A stretch of DNA of 64,000 nt from Dipetalonema caudispina. Taxonomy: Eukaryota > Nematoda > Chromadorea > Rhabditida > Onchocercidae. Of the stretch, positions 51,954-63,921 are shown piece after piece (the first letter of the stretch is position 1; each line of letters starts with the position of its first letter). Below the pieces are notes generated by a model. The model was not told the origin of the DNA and ran no database searches. It worked only from the letters and a program-made list of their open reading frames with translations. The stretch is taken from contig JABVXV010000108.1 in assembly GCA_013365325.1 (NCBI GenBank), positions 62,001 through 126,000 on the forward strand, in the 5' to 3' direction. A program made the translations under genes and the position numbers.

Positions 51954-54036
51954 CTTCGTTATTGTATAACCTAAAACCGTGCGATCAAAGACAACGCTGA
52001 AAGGAAGATATCGTGCGCTTTCACTTTGTTATTTAAACACATTCAATTTTACCCTTAAACGTATATGAAACTCCAAAGACAGACCACCCCATTCTAATAT
52101 CATCTAAGCAACTGATGAAGTATGTTAACGATTGATCAAGACGTGACAAATGCGCCTATGTATTCGCACTTTTGATCAACAAGATCTCCTATCTACCTGT
52201 ATTCTGACAATCCATCGCATTATCTGATCGGTATTAGCTAAAGGAGTAATGATAAAAAAAAAAAATCTTATTCTAAGTCATTTCAGTTTAATCTTGAAAT
52301 AAGATGAGACAAAGACAAGCTGAAATTGCTCCAAACATGGCAAATACTTATTGACTATTTGCACAGTGCTTTTTTGTTAATACACATTCAAGTGGATTGT
52401 GTGTTTCAGGAAGAATATGTAAATAAACCGGAGCAATATTCTATTAACGAGGGTAAATCAGATAAGATCAAGAAATAGAAGTTTATCATCCTGTCGTAAC
52501 AATACTCACATATTGTTTCGCATATCTTTTATGCTTATCCACTCTTTCCCTCCTTCCCACATGAACTTTCTCAACATTTATTTTTAACTGTATCTAAATA
52601 TGCTTCTTTGTCGCATTATCTTCCTGCCATATATTATCATTAACTGTTACGATTAAAGTTGCAAAGATTGTTCTTCAATCACTAAGGAACCTAACTTGAT
52701 TGTTCGACAAGAATCTATCCAGCCAGTTAATCATCAACAGTATCAATGATATAGAAAGGGAGTCTGTTACCCAAATTTTTTAGTTCAAATCGAATTGAAG
52801 TAAAGTTTTGCAGAATTCTAGCAGAATCACAGCGCCACAGCATTCTATATCTCCTTTGTAGATTCTCTAAAGCTTATGCGTAAAAAGGAAAAGTTCGGGT
52901 GTTAAAGTGGTAAATTTCATTGTAAAAAAAATAAACTATTCATGTGTACCCATTAGAAATATAGTTAATTCCGGAATAATCACCTCTCCACAACAATCTA
53001 ATGGAATATAAGTGTTATTAATTAATCAGTAAGGAGACACTCTAACAACCGACTTCAATAAAATAAATTCAATCCTAATAATTTGACAGAAGAGACGGCT
53101 ACTGCAACACTTCTAATTATTCAAGTAATAATATAAAACATAGATATTTGCAAATACTTTCACCATGACAGTGTAATTCGTTTTCAACTTGAATCATCAT
53201 ATGTAACTAATTTAAAACTGACATAATTAAATAGATATTAGTTTAGGTTTGAACTAGAAAATACAATCCAATTCAGTATTAAATTATTAAGGCGGAAACA
53301 TTACACGAATAGGAATTCAATTCTCTTCAATGTACTACAATGGCATATTGTATTACACTCCAAGACAATCTTACTAGTAAATGATGACAGTATCATGTAG
53401 GAAAATATCATACAGCAAAAAAGAGTTCATTTAAAATTTCAATTAGGAATTTCAAAAGATAACCAAAGAAATCAAGTAAACAAGAGAGTAAAAGAAAAGA
53501 AAACAAGACAAGAAGATATTTCATGCATAGCATAATGAAGTGACCTGTTGATATATACGTAATGTTCCTTTGACCTTTGAAAATGAAACATCTTTGCTTA
53601 GCTATCTCCTGTCCCAATAAGTTCTTAGTCCATCAAACAATATATCATAGTTGAAAGGTTAGCTGAGGATATACTCTAGCCTTACCACAATGCACAAGGA
53701 CAGCGAACCATATGCGCCCGGTCAATTCCAGAGCGCCTCACATATCGCTCCACTGTTCAAATGTTGGTTTTGACGCCAATTTGCGCCCCCATCGTATTTC
53801 ACGGTTGAGGGCATACGGTGTTGGTATTTCACAATACAATACATCACGCAGTGCATGAGCTGTACGGGGGTGTTCGGGGACATTAGGATGGAGAAGGGCG
53901 GGGGAGGAAGGATGTAGTTCATGCTTTCTTCCTTCCAACATTTATATCAATCCTCATTCCACTTCGATTCTATCTTCCGAGTTAATTTGTTTGTGTCATT
54001 TTGTTTTGTTTTTCATCGTAATTACTATTTAGAGAA
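51954..54036. promoter_or_regulatory. Divergent intergenic region between the CCCH gene and SDE2
   Basis: About 2.1 kb. Most is plain A+T-rich DNA. From about 53690 to 53930 the composition jumps to near 50% G+C, with a CGGGGGTGTTCGGGG patch and GGGCGGGGGAGG close to the SDE2 side. Overlapping minus-strand frames here (53722-53941) probably reflect composition. I infer promoter function for SDE2. The AG at 54031-54032 is its likely trans-splice acceptor, four bases before the ATG. Confidence 0.5.
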
Positions 54037-56092
54037 ATGTTCACTTCTGATTTCCGAACGATCACTGAACTCAAATTGATACCTGAAGATTTGTTCTATG
54101 TCACTGTTAATGGAAAAGTTGTGGACTGGCAAAGTTTGGATGAGGGTGCTCATTTCCAAGTACATTTTAGACTTCGCGGAGGCAAAGGAGGTTTGTCTCT
54201 TTGTTCATATTTCATATTTATTGTGGCTAGAAATTTCTACAGTGGACTTACCTACGTTAATTTCCGATGTTTAGCTTATGCCAGTTTTGGATGACTGAAC
54301 AAGCCTCAGATAGACTAATACGACACATAAAACTTCACCTTTTCTTTTTTGTAAGTGGGGTATGTCATTTTGAACTAGTACATCTCGGTTGTTTTTATGA
54401 TAGGATTATTTTTCACTTCCGGTAAGTCCGTATTTTTCAGGTTTTGGTTCTCTGCTTCGATCATTTCGTATTCATCGCTCAACGAATCAATTAATGTGCC
54501 GCGATTTATCTGGACGGCGGCTTGCTGACATTAAGGAAGAAGAGAAACTCCGCAAATGGATTGAAAAAGCAAGCGAGAGGGAAGAAGAGAAACGTCGACA
54601 AAGGTACGTTTTCTATTTTGGACAGCTAGCTCCTTACTGTCTCATTTTCGTTATTTTACATTTTTGTTGGAAGTTTCTGGCACGAAGTTTGTATCTTCGT
54701 GATTTTCTTATTTACAGTACTTCCAGGCAAGAGAAATATGAGAAATTAAAAGCAGGTCCTCAAAAACACGACTTCAATGATCCTGATTTTATCCAGACAC
54801 GAGAAAAAATCATGGAAGAAACAGATGAAGCGTTTGAGCAAGGTAACTTCTTGTATCTCCTGAACTAGATTTATTTTCTTTCTCGGAATTGTTCAAAGAC
54901 AGTATTAATCTTACCAGTGATGTGTAATGAGCTTTCGAAATATGTGAAGAGCTTCGTTTCCAGATTTCTTTTTCTGAATTTATCCAAGTGGAATAAAATT
55001 AGCTCATTATGGGTTGCTGGGAAGGTCATCGTCTGCTACATTTACATCTTGATTTAAATATAAATTTTCTTTATTTCTAAAAATATTGTTTAACTTAGGT
55101 ATCGCTGTTGCTAAAAGTAAGAAAACTAATGAGGAAGGGTTGCTGAAGTCGAAACAAGAGTCGCAGGTAACTACCGGAGTCACAGGTAAGGGTGATTCGG
55201 ATGAAGAGGCTGTGCCATCGAAACGCAGAAAAATGACGGCGAATGAAACAGTTGAATGCGTGATGCCTAGTTTAGATGAGGAGAGGTAATTCTTGTTGTT
55301 TCCGTGCGTTGCGTCCATTGGCATTATTCTAAATTAAAGCGGTCGAGAGTTTTATCACTAACAGAAGAACTGGTTAACGTATCGCTCAAGAAATGTTGCT
55401 TTTATTTATGTAAAATATAAGAGAATGCAATCAGATCATTACAAAGCTGGGTTGAAATCAACTATTATTTTACTCTATTATCGGAAAATTATAGCTTAGA
55501 TTAGTCAACGAAATGTTCCGTCCAAGTAAAATATTTTCAATTTCAGCAAAAACACTGTCGCTGTTAGTGATGAAGACAAGAAGTATGTTGAAAGTAAAAG
55601 AGAAAAAACGCTTCCGAGAACAGCAGGTACTCTGAATTATTGTAAACCCTGGTTGTGATAATGTTAGTATCCTGGAAATATTGCCGTTTCAATTCTCAGT
55701 TTTCAAAAGTAATTAAAGAATTGGTTTGCAGCTGTGTTTATTGCTGAAAAGTCAAGTACCGCTGTGGAGAAGGCATCAAGCAAAGTAACGAATTTTGATA
55801 TCAACCTGGATAATTACGACAGTGCAGAAAAACTAGAGTCTTTGGGACTGGATCATTTAAAGCATGCCCTAGAAGGTTTTTTTAAATCTCCATTAAAAGA
55901 TTACTTTATTTTCAGACATATTTGTTATTTCTCAATATTGTTTCGACCTAATATTCAATAGCTTTTTGTTCAGTGCGTGGCTTGAAATGTGGTGGTTCAT
56001 TAACCGAGCGAGCAGTTCGACTTTATTCGGTCAAAAACTTGAAACCAGAACAGTACCCGAAGAATATCCGTGCACGTGACAAAAGGAAATAA
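54037..56092 (+). CDS. SDE2: SDE2 homologue, splicing and genome-maintenance factor
   Basis: Exons: 54037-54190, 54441-54603, 54718-54842, 55099-55285, 55547-55626, 55732-55875, 55974-56092; 323 residues. A short ubiquitin-like segment (1-49) ends in the invariant GGKGG (48-52) followed by FGSLLRSF. In the family this site is cut after GG so that the remaining protein, starting with Lys, is active. CRDLSGRRLADIKEEEKLRKW follows, a near-perfect family block, then an Arg/Glu coiled segment and a low-complexity middle with a basic KRRKM patch. The C-terminus carries the conserved LESLGLDHLKHALEVRGLKCGG..TERAVRLYSVKNL helix pair (SAP-like). Known roles are spliceosome support for selected introns and the replication stress response. 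The ubiquitin-like part is some 30 residues shorter than in human. AATAAA follows at 56174. Confidence 0.93.
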
Positions 56093-56173
56093 GGCTCTTT
56101 GTGCACCTTTTTATATGCTTTTCAATGTACACTGTCCAACAGTTTTCTATATTCGTTATAACCTTTAATAGTC

Positions 56174-56179
56174 AATAAA
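56174..56179 (+). terminator. Poly(A) signal of SDE2
   Basis: Canonical AATAAA about 80 bases after the stop at 56092. Confidence 0.65.
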
Positions 56180-56726
56180 TATATTGATATAATACGTATA
56201 ATCATTCATTTAGTACATAATTTTTTTGAGCATGTTCGTTCAATGCCTTACTTTTTTATTTATTGAATTTTTAAATGAAATTTCTTCCAGAGACATTGAA
56301 CTTTGTAATTTTTGTATTTCTGTTTTTATTGGTTATTTTGTCACTGTTTTATATCGTGAAAAAACTTCTTCGATGTCGAGTTCTTGACATGTACCTAAAT
56401 ACGGGAAAAAAATGCCTATTCCTTGTATATCTAATAATGATTACATTTATGATTTTAACTGTAAAGATAGTTTTGATTCTAAAGTAACTCCTAAATTTGC
56501 ATGATTTTCCATCAAAAAAACTCTTTCTGAATTTTTCTGATTATGCCAATATTTTTTCTGGATTTTCTTTCACAACTGTTCATGGGAAAGAGGAATGTGA
56601 GAAGTTTTCCCTCATTCATTTTTTTTTTGTAGGATGAAAACTAAATTATGCATTTTAGAAAAGGGCAAAGTGAAAGACGAGGAATTCCTACACTTAGTGG
56701 TTTTCTCAACTAATTTTTTATTCAGG
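56180..56726. other. Interval between SDE2 and the L1-domain gene
   Basis: About 550 bp from the SDE2 poly(A) signal to the acceptor-adjacent start at 56727. A plus-strand frame at 56275-56487 encodes only Leu/Ile/Val/Phe-rich sequence, as expected from T-rich DNA, and has no other support. The spacing would allow an operon-type arrangement, but no pyrimidine-rich element beyond the acceptor itself is evident. Confidence 0.5.
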
Positions 56727-59700
56727 ATGAAACATCTACTTACCGGTGAAGACTTACCTGATCAGGTACGTAAGTTTGTTTGCGAATTCTTGTGCTTTCC
56801 ATTTTTCTCATAAATACGGAGGACAAGTATTAGCAGTGATTGATTTGACTTCATTCTGCTTTAGGATTTGAAAACGAATGTTTCGTCTGATGACGATTAC
56901 AGAAAGGACATTCCAGTTAATAAAAATGACGAAGCTGAAGTGTCAGCCGTCTTGGCTCAGATCGAGCATAAGGTATGTTTAGTTTGTGAGGTTGTCTGGA
57001 GAACTTTTTTAGCTTGAAGTATTTGTTGACGTCAGCAATACATTTTAGGAAAGGTGTCTACGAGATGATTTTTTGACAAAGTGCTTCTGAGTTTCATTTG
57101 AATTGGTTTTCTATAAGCTCTTAAATCTTTTAAGACTTCAGTCTTTGATTTTAAATTTATATATTAAAAAAAAAGAAAATTATGATGTTAGTAATACACA
57201 GGATGAAGTTATAGGCTAAAGAAGCTGTGAATGTCTTAATAAAAGTCAGTGAAAAGAACGAAAAGAAAATGTTGTTTCCGGAAATTGACCAACTGCTTCA
57301 TGTTCAGTTTGTTTATAAGAAACCAGGCACTACACATACCGGACATCGTGTCAAACGTTTGTGAGTCTCCAATTATTGTTGTTCGCCAGCTAATACGATG
57401 TGTTTCTTTCATATCCTTTAAAGAATAAAGTGTTAGGTGTATAGATCAATCTTGGTAAAGCTTTTTCAGTTGGTTGATGTGCAAACTGGAAATAGGCTTA
57501 GCTCATAATTTTTGGAGGTAGCCCAGACATAGTATTTTCACTATGTCCAGACACAGTATTTGACTTTATGTTCAGACACTGTGTCACTATTCATTTTTAT
57601 TACAACCGAGTATATTTGTATCATAACTTTGCTTCTTCTGACTGGGCTAAAAATTGTTTGACATTAAATTGCTATGTTCCAAAGTCCATAACATGCAGGT
57701 TAATATAGACATGATATCAACTATAGCATTGCTAAATTTGAGTAGGTGAAATAATTCTTCACGAGAAATTTGTTAAACAACTTTTACAGTTATTTATTTT
57801 TATCAGAAGTAAACGATATGATATAATCTTACGCACTTGCTGATTGGACAAGATAGAGTACAACTTTCATGTTTTTCTACAGCATTCTACCGCATTCGTT
57901 ATACGAAAAAGGCAATACAACTGTCTGCTTAATTATGCGAGACTTGGACCAATCCGCAAAGGCGAAATTTGATCCTGATGTTGACAAGCAAGCAAGGCTA
58001 TGGACCGAAAAATTGGAGCTTGAATTCGGGATTACCAAAGAGCACGTGCAAAAGGTATTTCTGTGTTTTGAATGGTAATACGAATCATTCTGTTTTCAAA
58101 AATACAGTCATGTTGCAGGGAATGCAATTTCTACATAGAGTAAATTTGTGGTTAAGTGAATTTTTTCCCGGAAAATGATTCTTTCATGATATAGGTCAGC
58201 AATTTTGAGATCTGAATGGCGTTCGTATTAAGGCAATCAATCTTAGGGAGAGAAAATGGTATTTGCAGATTTTGACAAAGCGACAACTGGAAAGGGAATA
58301 TCATTCTTATTACGACAGGCGTCAGCTAGCATCTGCGTATGATATATTTCTGGTGGATTTTGCAGTTGAGGAAAGTGTTATACGTTTTTGTGGCAAAGAA
58401 TTTCATAAGGCAAAAAAGTAAGGCATCCGTAGTATTTAAAAATAAGGTTTTTAAGAGGTCTTTTTGCGTCCTAGTTACCCAAGTTTATTTTGCTTATTGC
58501 AACACCTTCAGCATACTCTCAGTGATTGAATTTTTTTTCTGTATTTTTAGTCTTATTACAGAAATTGACAGCCTTTTTAATTTTTCATACTTAGGAAATT
58601 TCTGTTTATATTTTAATCTAAACAAAAATTTATATGAATTATAGTGTATATTTCTTCTGCGTAAAATTTTTACTGTATACAGTAATGAAATTGTTGGTTT
58701 GCAGGATTCCTTTGAGATTTCCAATACATAAACACAAATCATTGATAAAGGAGATCGAAAAGGCTTATTATACCGTCACATTCCCGCTTTTTCCATTCCG
58801 TACACGAACGTATGTTTTGCAAGTAGATCTGCCTGTTCTGTTCAAATTTGTTTGTATTTTTTATGATTGACATTGAATCATTAAAATTCGAGACTACAAA
58901 TTAAGATATTCTAGACTTTAGAATGTCTCATTGATGCCGCTACTTTTATATTTTAACGATGAAAAGTTGGTCCCAAAATTCTTCAATTAATTCGAAAAGT
59001 CTCATAAGATTTCATTATAGGAGTCTCCGCATTGGAAATCTGAGTAATCCTATCGATCATATTGTAGAAAATGTTCGCGCAGCCGCTCATAATGTATTTC
59101 AGTATTGTCCCGGTGGTTTATGCAATATTCATTCAATAAGTCTGCAAATGGTGACAGGCGGTCCGTCACTACCTCTCTACATTGATGCCGGTTTGTTTTT
59201 TAGTGATTTCTTATTTTTGTATTTTGTTCTAATCAGGGTCAAGAATGTATGTTGAATTGTGAATTGTAGTGGAATTGACATCCAAAAATCTTATGAAATG
59301 TTAAAATCTTTGTGATCTTTGCAATTCCTTCTTCAACGTTTCCTGCTGTTGTGGTTTATATTGAGCTGCATTATATTAATCGTTACTGCAAGGCTTAACT
59401 CACCCTGTCAGTTTGACGAGAAAGTTTAAAGTTTCGTGAATCCAATGTTTTAGGGCCTAGAAATGCTGTCAAGTTACCTATGCCCAAAAAAATGAAGGAC
59501 CTCAGAGCAAAAAGAGACAAAAAAGCAATTGCCGATGAGTTATCAACATTGCCAGAAGGCTTAGAAGTTTTGGTATACGGAGATGGTGAAGTGAAAGTGT
59601 TGGATTCAGACAGTTAGTTTGCTCATTTTAAAAGAGTGAGGGAAATAAGAATACGTGAATGATCTAGATCATATTTTCAATTTGGCTTTTTTTATCTTGG

Positions 59701-60278
59701 TCATACTTGGTTTTTTTTGATTGGCATTTCTTTTTAATTAAAGAGTTAAGTCCACTTATTAAAAATCCTCTTTAGAAATATTGGAATACTTGTCAAATTT
59801 GATGTCTGATTGAAATTCAGCAAAAGTTTGCAACCACGAAAATTTTCTTGCAGCTAAAAAGCCTGTGCTCTATCCGACGGTTAATGATGAATGGGAGGCA
59901 GAAGATGACCTGAAGCCGCTAATAAACCCCATTAAGGTCAGTTTTTTTTATTTCTTACATATCGAACGAACTTTCCTAAGTGTCTTAAATTTAGTGATAA
60001 AATTATTCAATACTGTGTTTCAGCAAGAAAAATCACTGGAAAGACGTCGCAAACTGAGAGAAAAAAGAAAGAAAGCACGGGAAGCTAAGAAACGGCTTTT
60101 GTTGCCTGTAAAAGATGGGATTTCGAAAATGAAAGACTTGGTGGAGAAAAGGAATAATAAACGGACTGGATTTGGAGGCGTAAAGCAAAAGCCAAAAAGT
60201 CAGACGGAAATCAGCAAGAAATCTAAATTGCATCGAAGTATTAAAGTGCAGAAGAAAACAAAGCAAAAGGAAATCTAA
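56727..60278 (+). CDS. RSL1D1: Ribosomal L1-domain nucleolar protein (RSL1D1/Utp30 type)
   Basis: Exons: 56727-56765, 56865-56972, 57215-57360, 57883-58054, 58269-58417, 58705-58809, 59021-59190, 59454-59612, 59854-59936, 60024-60278; 461 residues. The ATG lies one base after a TTTTATTCAG acceptor. The L1 fold occupies about 40-296. Recognisable landmarks are LPHSLYEKGNTTVCLIMRD, LTKRQLEREYHSYYDRRQLASAYDIFLVD, FHKAKKIPLRF and IGNLSNPIDHIVENVRAA, matching the order in human RSL1D1. The basic tail (about 378-461), with runs of KLREKRKKAREAKKR, is a typical nucleolar targeting and RNA-binding tail. Family members act in pre-ribosome assembly. Yeast Utp30 and Cic1 are relatives, and I cannot say which one this is closer to. 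It follows SDE2 on the same strand. Confidence 0.9.
57524..57597. repeat. Imperfect tandem repeat with paired arms in an RSL1D1 intron
   Basis: Three CAGACA-led units start at 57524, 57548 and 57573 (period 24-25; the third is partial). Arms ACATAGT and ACTATGT pair across six bases, and ACACAGT pairs with ACTGTGT further on, so the transcript could form two hairpins. Confidence 0.7.
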
Positions 60279-60862
60279 AGTATGATAGAATATATGGCCG
60301 CAATGGCTGGAAGCTATCTGATATATTCGGTGAAATAACAACTTGCTTGCTACTTTTTTTTTGTTTTATGAATTTTTCATCTAGCACGTATTTAAGAAAT
60401 TGATGAAGTTGACATCAATGATTAATTTAAATTTGGGCCAAAAGAGTGGGAAAAAGAGTCGTACATCGCAAGACTTGTGTGTTTTTTCTTTAGATAGTTG
60501 ATCGAAAGAATCATGTTTCTGTGAAAGAATTTTTTATGACTGGAAATCTCTAAGAATGATCTAGAGTTTAAGAAACTGGTAGAAGATGACAATAAACTAA
60601 TTTCTAGTTACGAATATTAACAGTCAGTAGTTCAAGAAAGCTTGAGTACTAATGGTACTCTTATTAGTACCATTAATACCATTAGTATTCATTTCGTAGA
60701 TTGGATTAGAAATATGAAGATATATACTTGAAATTCATATTTTCGATAGTACTGGTAGAGGTTGAAACTGTCATGCTTTTGTTTGTGAATGTGCACTATT
60801 TATTTACAAAATATACCATCACAATACTCATAAAAAACGGGGGAAAATCAGAGTCCAATGTC
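60279..60862. other. Convergent 3' region between RSL1D1 and the G-alpha gene
   Basis: About 590 bp between the two stop codons. AATAAA at 60591-60596 is the probable RSL1D1 poly(A) signal. A 26-bp hairpin lies at 60650-60675. No coding content. Confidence 0.6.
60650..60675. repeat. 10-bp stem, 6-nt loop hairpin
   Basis: TAATGGTACT and AGTACCATTA are exact reverse complements around CTTATT. A further TACCATTAGTA copy follows at once, so two alternative pairings are possible. It lies between convergent genes. Confidence 0.85.
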
Positions 60863-60868
60863 TTTATT
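60863..60868 (-). terminator. Poly(A) signal overlapping the G-alpha stop codon
   Basis: On the minus strand AATAAA begins with the final A of the TGA stop, so the 3' UTR would be only about 15-25 nt. Confidence 0.55.
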
Positions 60869-63800
60869 CACATCATCCCAGCTTTCTGAAGATTTTTTTG
60901 TATGATTGTATCAATGACACTCGTTATAACCAATTGTACTTGATTGGTATCTGTTGCACATGTCTCGTGCATATAAATTGTCTTCTTATCCGGATTTAAG
61001 TTCAGTTCGCTGAATTTCATTTTTATAAAACTCATTGCTTCCTCGTAATTCTGACCACCTAAAAATATAATTTGCTTCATATTACTCTTGTTCGCTTTTT
61101 CAGTTCTTACCTAAATTTACTTTAAATTTAAACGCTTAGGTTTGAATCTGTTTGCTCTTCAAAAAAATACTTTGAGGATGATACGTGACACTACGAACTT
61201 AAATCTTGAAATTTGGAATTGTTGCATTTGAAGTACTCTTGTTTTACAACACTCGATTCACTCATCTGTTAGATCTTATGCTACAAGTTGAAAAAATTGC
61301 TGTTAAAGATTTTGAATGTAAAGTAATATTTGCTGTTATCAATTAATATCATAAGTGGGAGAAGTTATTTCCTTATATGGTAAGATTTCGGAGTAGGTTA
61401 TCTATCATTATATGTCCCATGAAATGTACGACAGTACAGTTTGGAATTGTCAATACTCAGACCCTAAATAGATGTATGGCCCGAAATGATTATTGATGAG
61501 ATTACATCCGTTGTCCACTCTCACTGGTGTCATTTTTCACTAATATATCCACATTTTCAACTTTTGATACTACCCATAGTCATTATCATGATCACTATCA
61601 TGACTGCTATTAAGATTACCCGAGACTGTTTCAGTTACGGTAGCATATTCATGTCTGCTATTCCTGACGATGGCGCTTTCCATTACTTCAAAATTCCTTT
61701 TTAAATAAATTTTTTTTTGAAGTGAAATAGATTTTCGGATTTTATTTAGGAAAGGAAAATTTTAGCGTTCCAAAATTATTTGCTTCTGAGGTTTTCAAAT
61801 TTCGCTTCCTATAAATCTATGGAACAAATGTTTTCGAGTTCATTAATTATGCTATTTGAAATATATGAGAAGATTTTCATAAGAAAAACCTCTAATTTCC
61901 GTGAATAGAGTGGAAAGATAAGATTTTATTTGCCACGTTAAAAAAAGAATATTGCCTTTGTTAAAATAATGTAATAAGCAGGATTTCATGCATTCAGCTG
62001 AATAGTAGGTAAGGTAATTTTATTTTATTTGAATTTTATGAGTTGAATAAGTGTCACAGTAGGAAGAGTATGTGCAACTGAATAAGTTTTAGTCTAAGAC
62101 TATAAACTTAAATATTTGTAGTATAACTCATATGAATCAGATAGAGATGAAGAAGGTTATTTGTGAGAAAAGTTGCTTGATGTTTATGTCAGAATTAAAA
62201 GATCGCTTCCTTTTCAACAAAACTATTGTCAAAACAATGTATAAGCCATTAACCTCTATTTGATCATTTAAGTTTTGCAATGAAATAGGCTGCGTAACCT
62301 TTTGCTTCAAGAATTATTTCCATTCAGTGAAGGGAAAATAAATCAATTTAAAAAGATTTGGCTGGTAAAATGAGGCATTTTTTTCCACCTACTGTTATCA
62401 ACTAAATTTCTAATGGACGATGAGTTGTAACATGAAAATAAAAAATTTTACTAACAAAAAATCTCTTTTTAGCTCTGTTTGAAGCACAATTTCTTTTTCC
62501 TTCTTTATTTATTTAAATCGATAGAATTAAGCGTAAAAGAAGCTAACCTTCATAATCCGGGAAGGCAGTGGTGATATTAACACGTTTAATTTTTTCAGCA
62601 AATAAATCTTTTTTATTCAAAAATAAAATAATTGCTGTCGAAAGGAACCATGTGCTGTTACAAATTGAAGAAAATAATTGCATCGATTCGATCATACGAT
62701 TCTGCAATACTTAACTAATCGAGCCAAAATTTAATTATAAGATTGAACAAAGGAGAAAGTAATTCTGTAGAGGAAATAGTAATATTTAACTCTTTTGATA
62801 AATTTAAACTGTTAACTTATAGCAGTTAAATTTTAAAATTCTTTTAGAGCTAGCTAATCAGAGATTTAAACGGGAATAAATTGGATTTCTCAATATGTTA
62901 ATAAACATAAATGTTCGATACAGCATTAAGTTTGAATTATTTTACGCTTTAAAAAAGTTCATTTAAAACTTTCTCCATTTCTTTTTACATATCGCTATAA
63001 ATTCATAAAAAAAGAGGAAATTGAAATTTACACTACCAACTAACCGTAGTTTCATCTTCGAAAAGCACTTGATCATATTCGCTAACAGCAGTAATAAAAA
63101 TAATCGATTCTACATTATCAAAGCAGTGGATCCATTTACGACGTTCTGATCTTTGTCCGCCAACATCAAATACTCTATTCATCAACAATTATTTCTGTTA
63201 ATTCTTCATCGTCTTATTATTACAAATATCAATATTATATTCTTGAAAATGAAGGATGCAACAACTGAAAGAGAGAGAGAAAGAGTCAATCCAGATTCTG
63301 CTCAATGAGAAATACCTGAAATCGAGTTCCTTTATTTTGAATTTAACTTCTACGACACCAGTTGTTGCTACTCGACTAAACAGGATATCTTGTTCCGTAG
63401 GCCGATAACCGGGTTCATGTATTCTCATCACTGAATTTAGGAAACTGAAACGGATAAACTGAGCTGCAGTGAATCTATAAAATGCTCATTGGAAAACTTA
63501 TCATCTATTGGTAAGTTAAAAATTCTTGATCTAACTGATCGTATCTCAATTTATAAATACGACTCAAATTATTACTCGTATTTACACATATTTGTATGTT
63601 TCTTTGTGTATCTCTCTCTCTGTGTATCTGTGTGTATGTATGTATGATAGTGTAAGCAAATCCTCAAATCTTTGTTAAACTATGTTTCTTCAAACTTATT
63701 ATACTTATCATTGTTCAAGGATATTTGTAGAATTTTAAATTGTATCACTTATGAGATTACTATTTTGCGGAATCATTAAGTTGATATTCGCTCCGCATAT

Positions 63801-63921
63801 CGGCAGCTTTTTGAACGTTTTTATCATTCCATAATGAGACAAGAGCTTTAGCAAGTTCATCGGTAAATGGTTCAGATTCATCGCCAGCCTCCACAACGCG
63901 AAAAATTATCTCTTTTTCAGA
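60868..63921 (-). CDS. Heterotrimeric G-protein alpha subunit, C-terminal 254 residues
   Basis: Minus-strand exons seen: 63921-63761, 63444-63316, 63174-63045, 62701-62548, 61058-60868. Exons for the first third (P-loop, most of the helical domain) lie beyond the right edge. Landmarks in order are: [31 protein letters not shown] (switch I, with the catalytic Arg); [17 protein letters not shown] (switch II); [10 protein letters not shown] (guanine-specific NKxD); [10 protein letters not shown] (TCAT loop). The C-terminal receptor-contact tail is NLQKAGMM. It lacks the Cys four from the end found in Gi/Go, so it should not be a pertussis toxin substrate. It is also not a typical Gq or Gs tail, so I take it for one of the nematode-specific (GPA/ODR-3-like) alpha subunits. 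The intron before the last exon is 1.5 kb. Confidence 0.92.
63267..63285. repeat. GA-rich purine tract
   Basis: GAAAGAGAGAGAGAAAGAG in the G-alpha intron just after the exon at 63316. On the sense strand it is the pyrimidine tract of the intron, although well away from the acceptor at 63175. Confidence 0.85.
63611..63646. repeat. Compound CT/GT/GTAT microsatellite
   Basis: A (TC)n run passes into TGTG and then (TATG)n inside a G-alpha intron. It is probably polymorphic. Confidence 0.85.

Noticed and set aside
53722..53941. Two overlapping minus-strand frames in the G+C island
   Set aside because: Not annotated as genes, because open frames arise readily in such short G+C-rich DNA and no splice partner was found. 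The island itself is reported.
61486..61704. 72-residue frame in the large G-alpha intron
   Set aside because: It is Ile/Met-rich low-complexity sequence opposite to the gene, without supporting signals.
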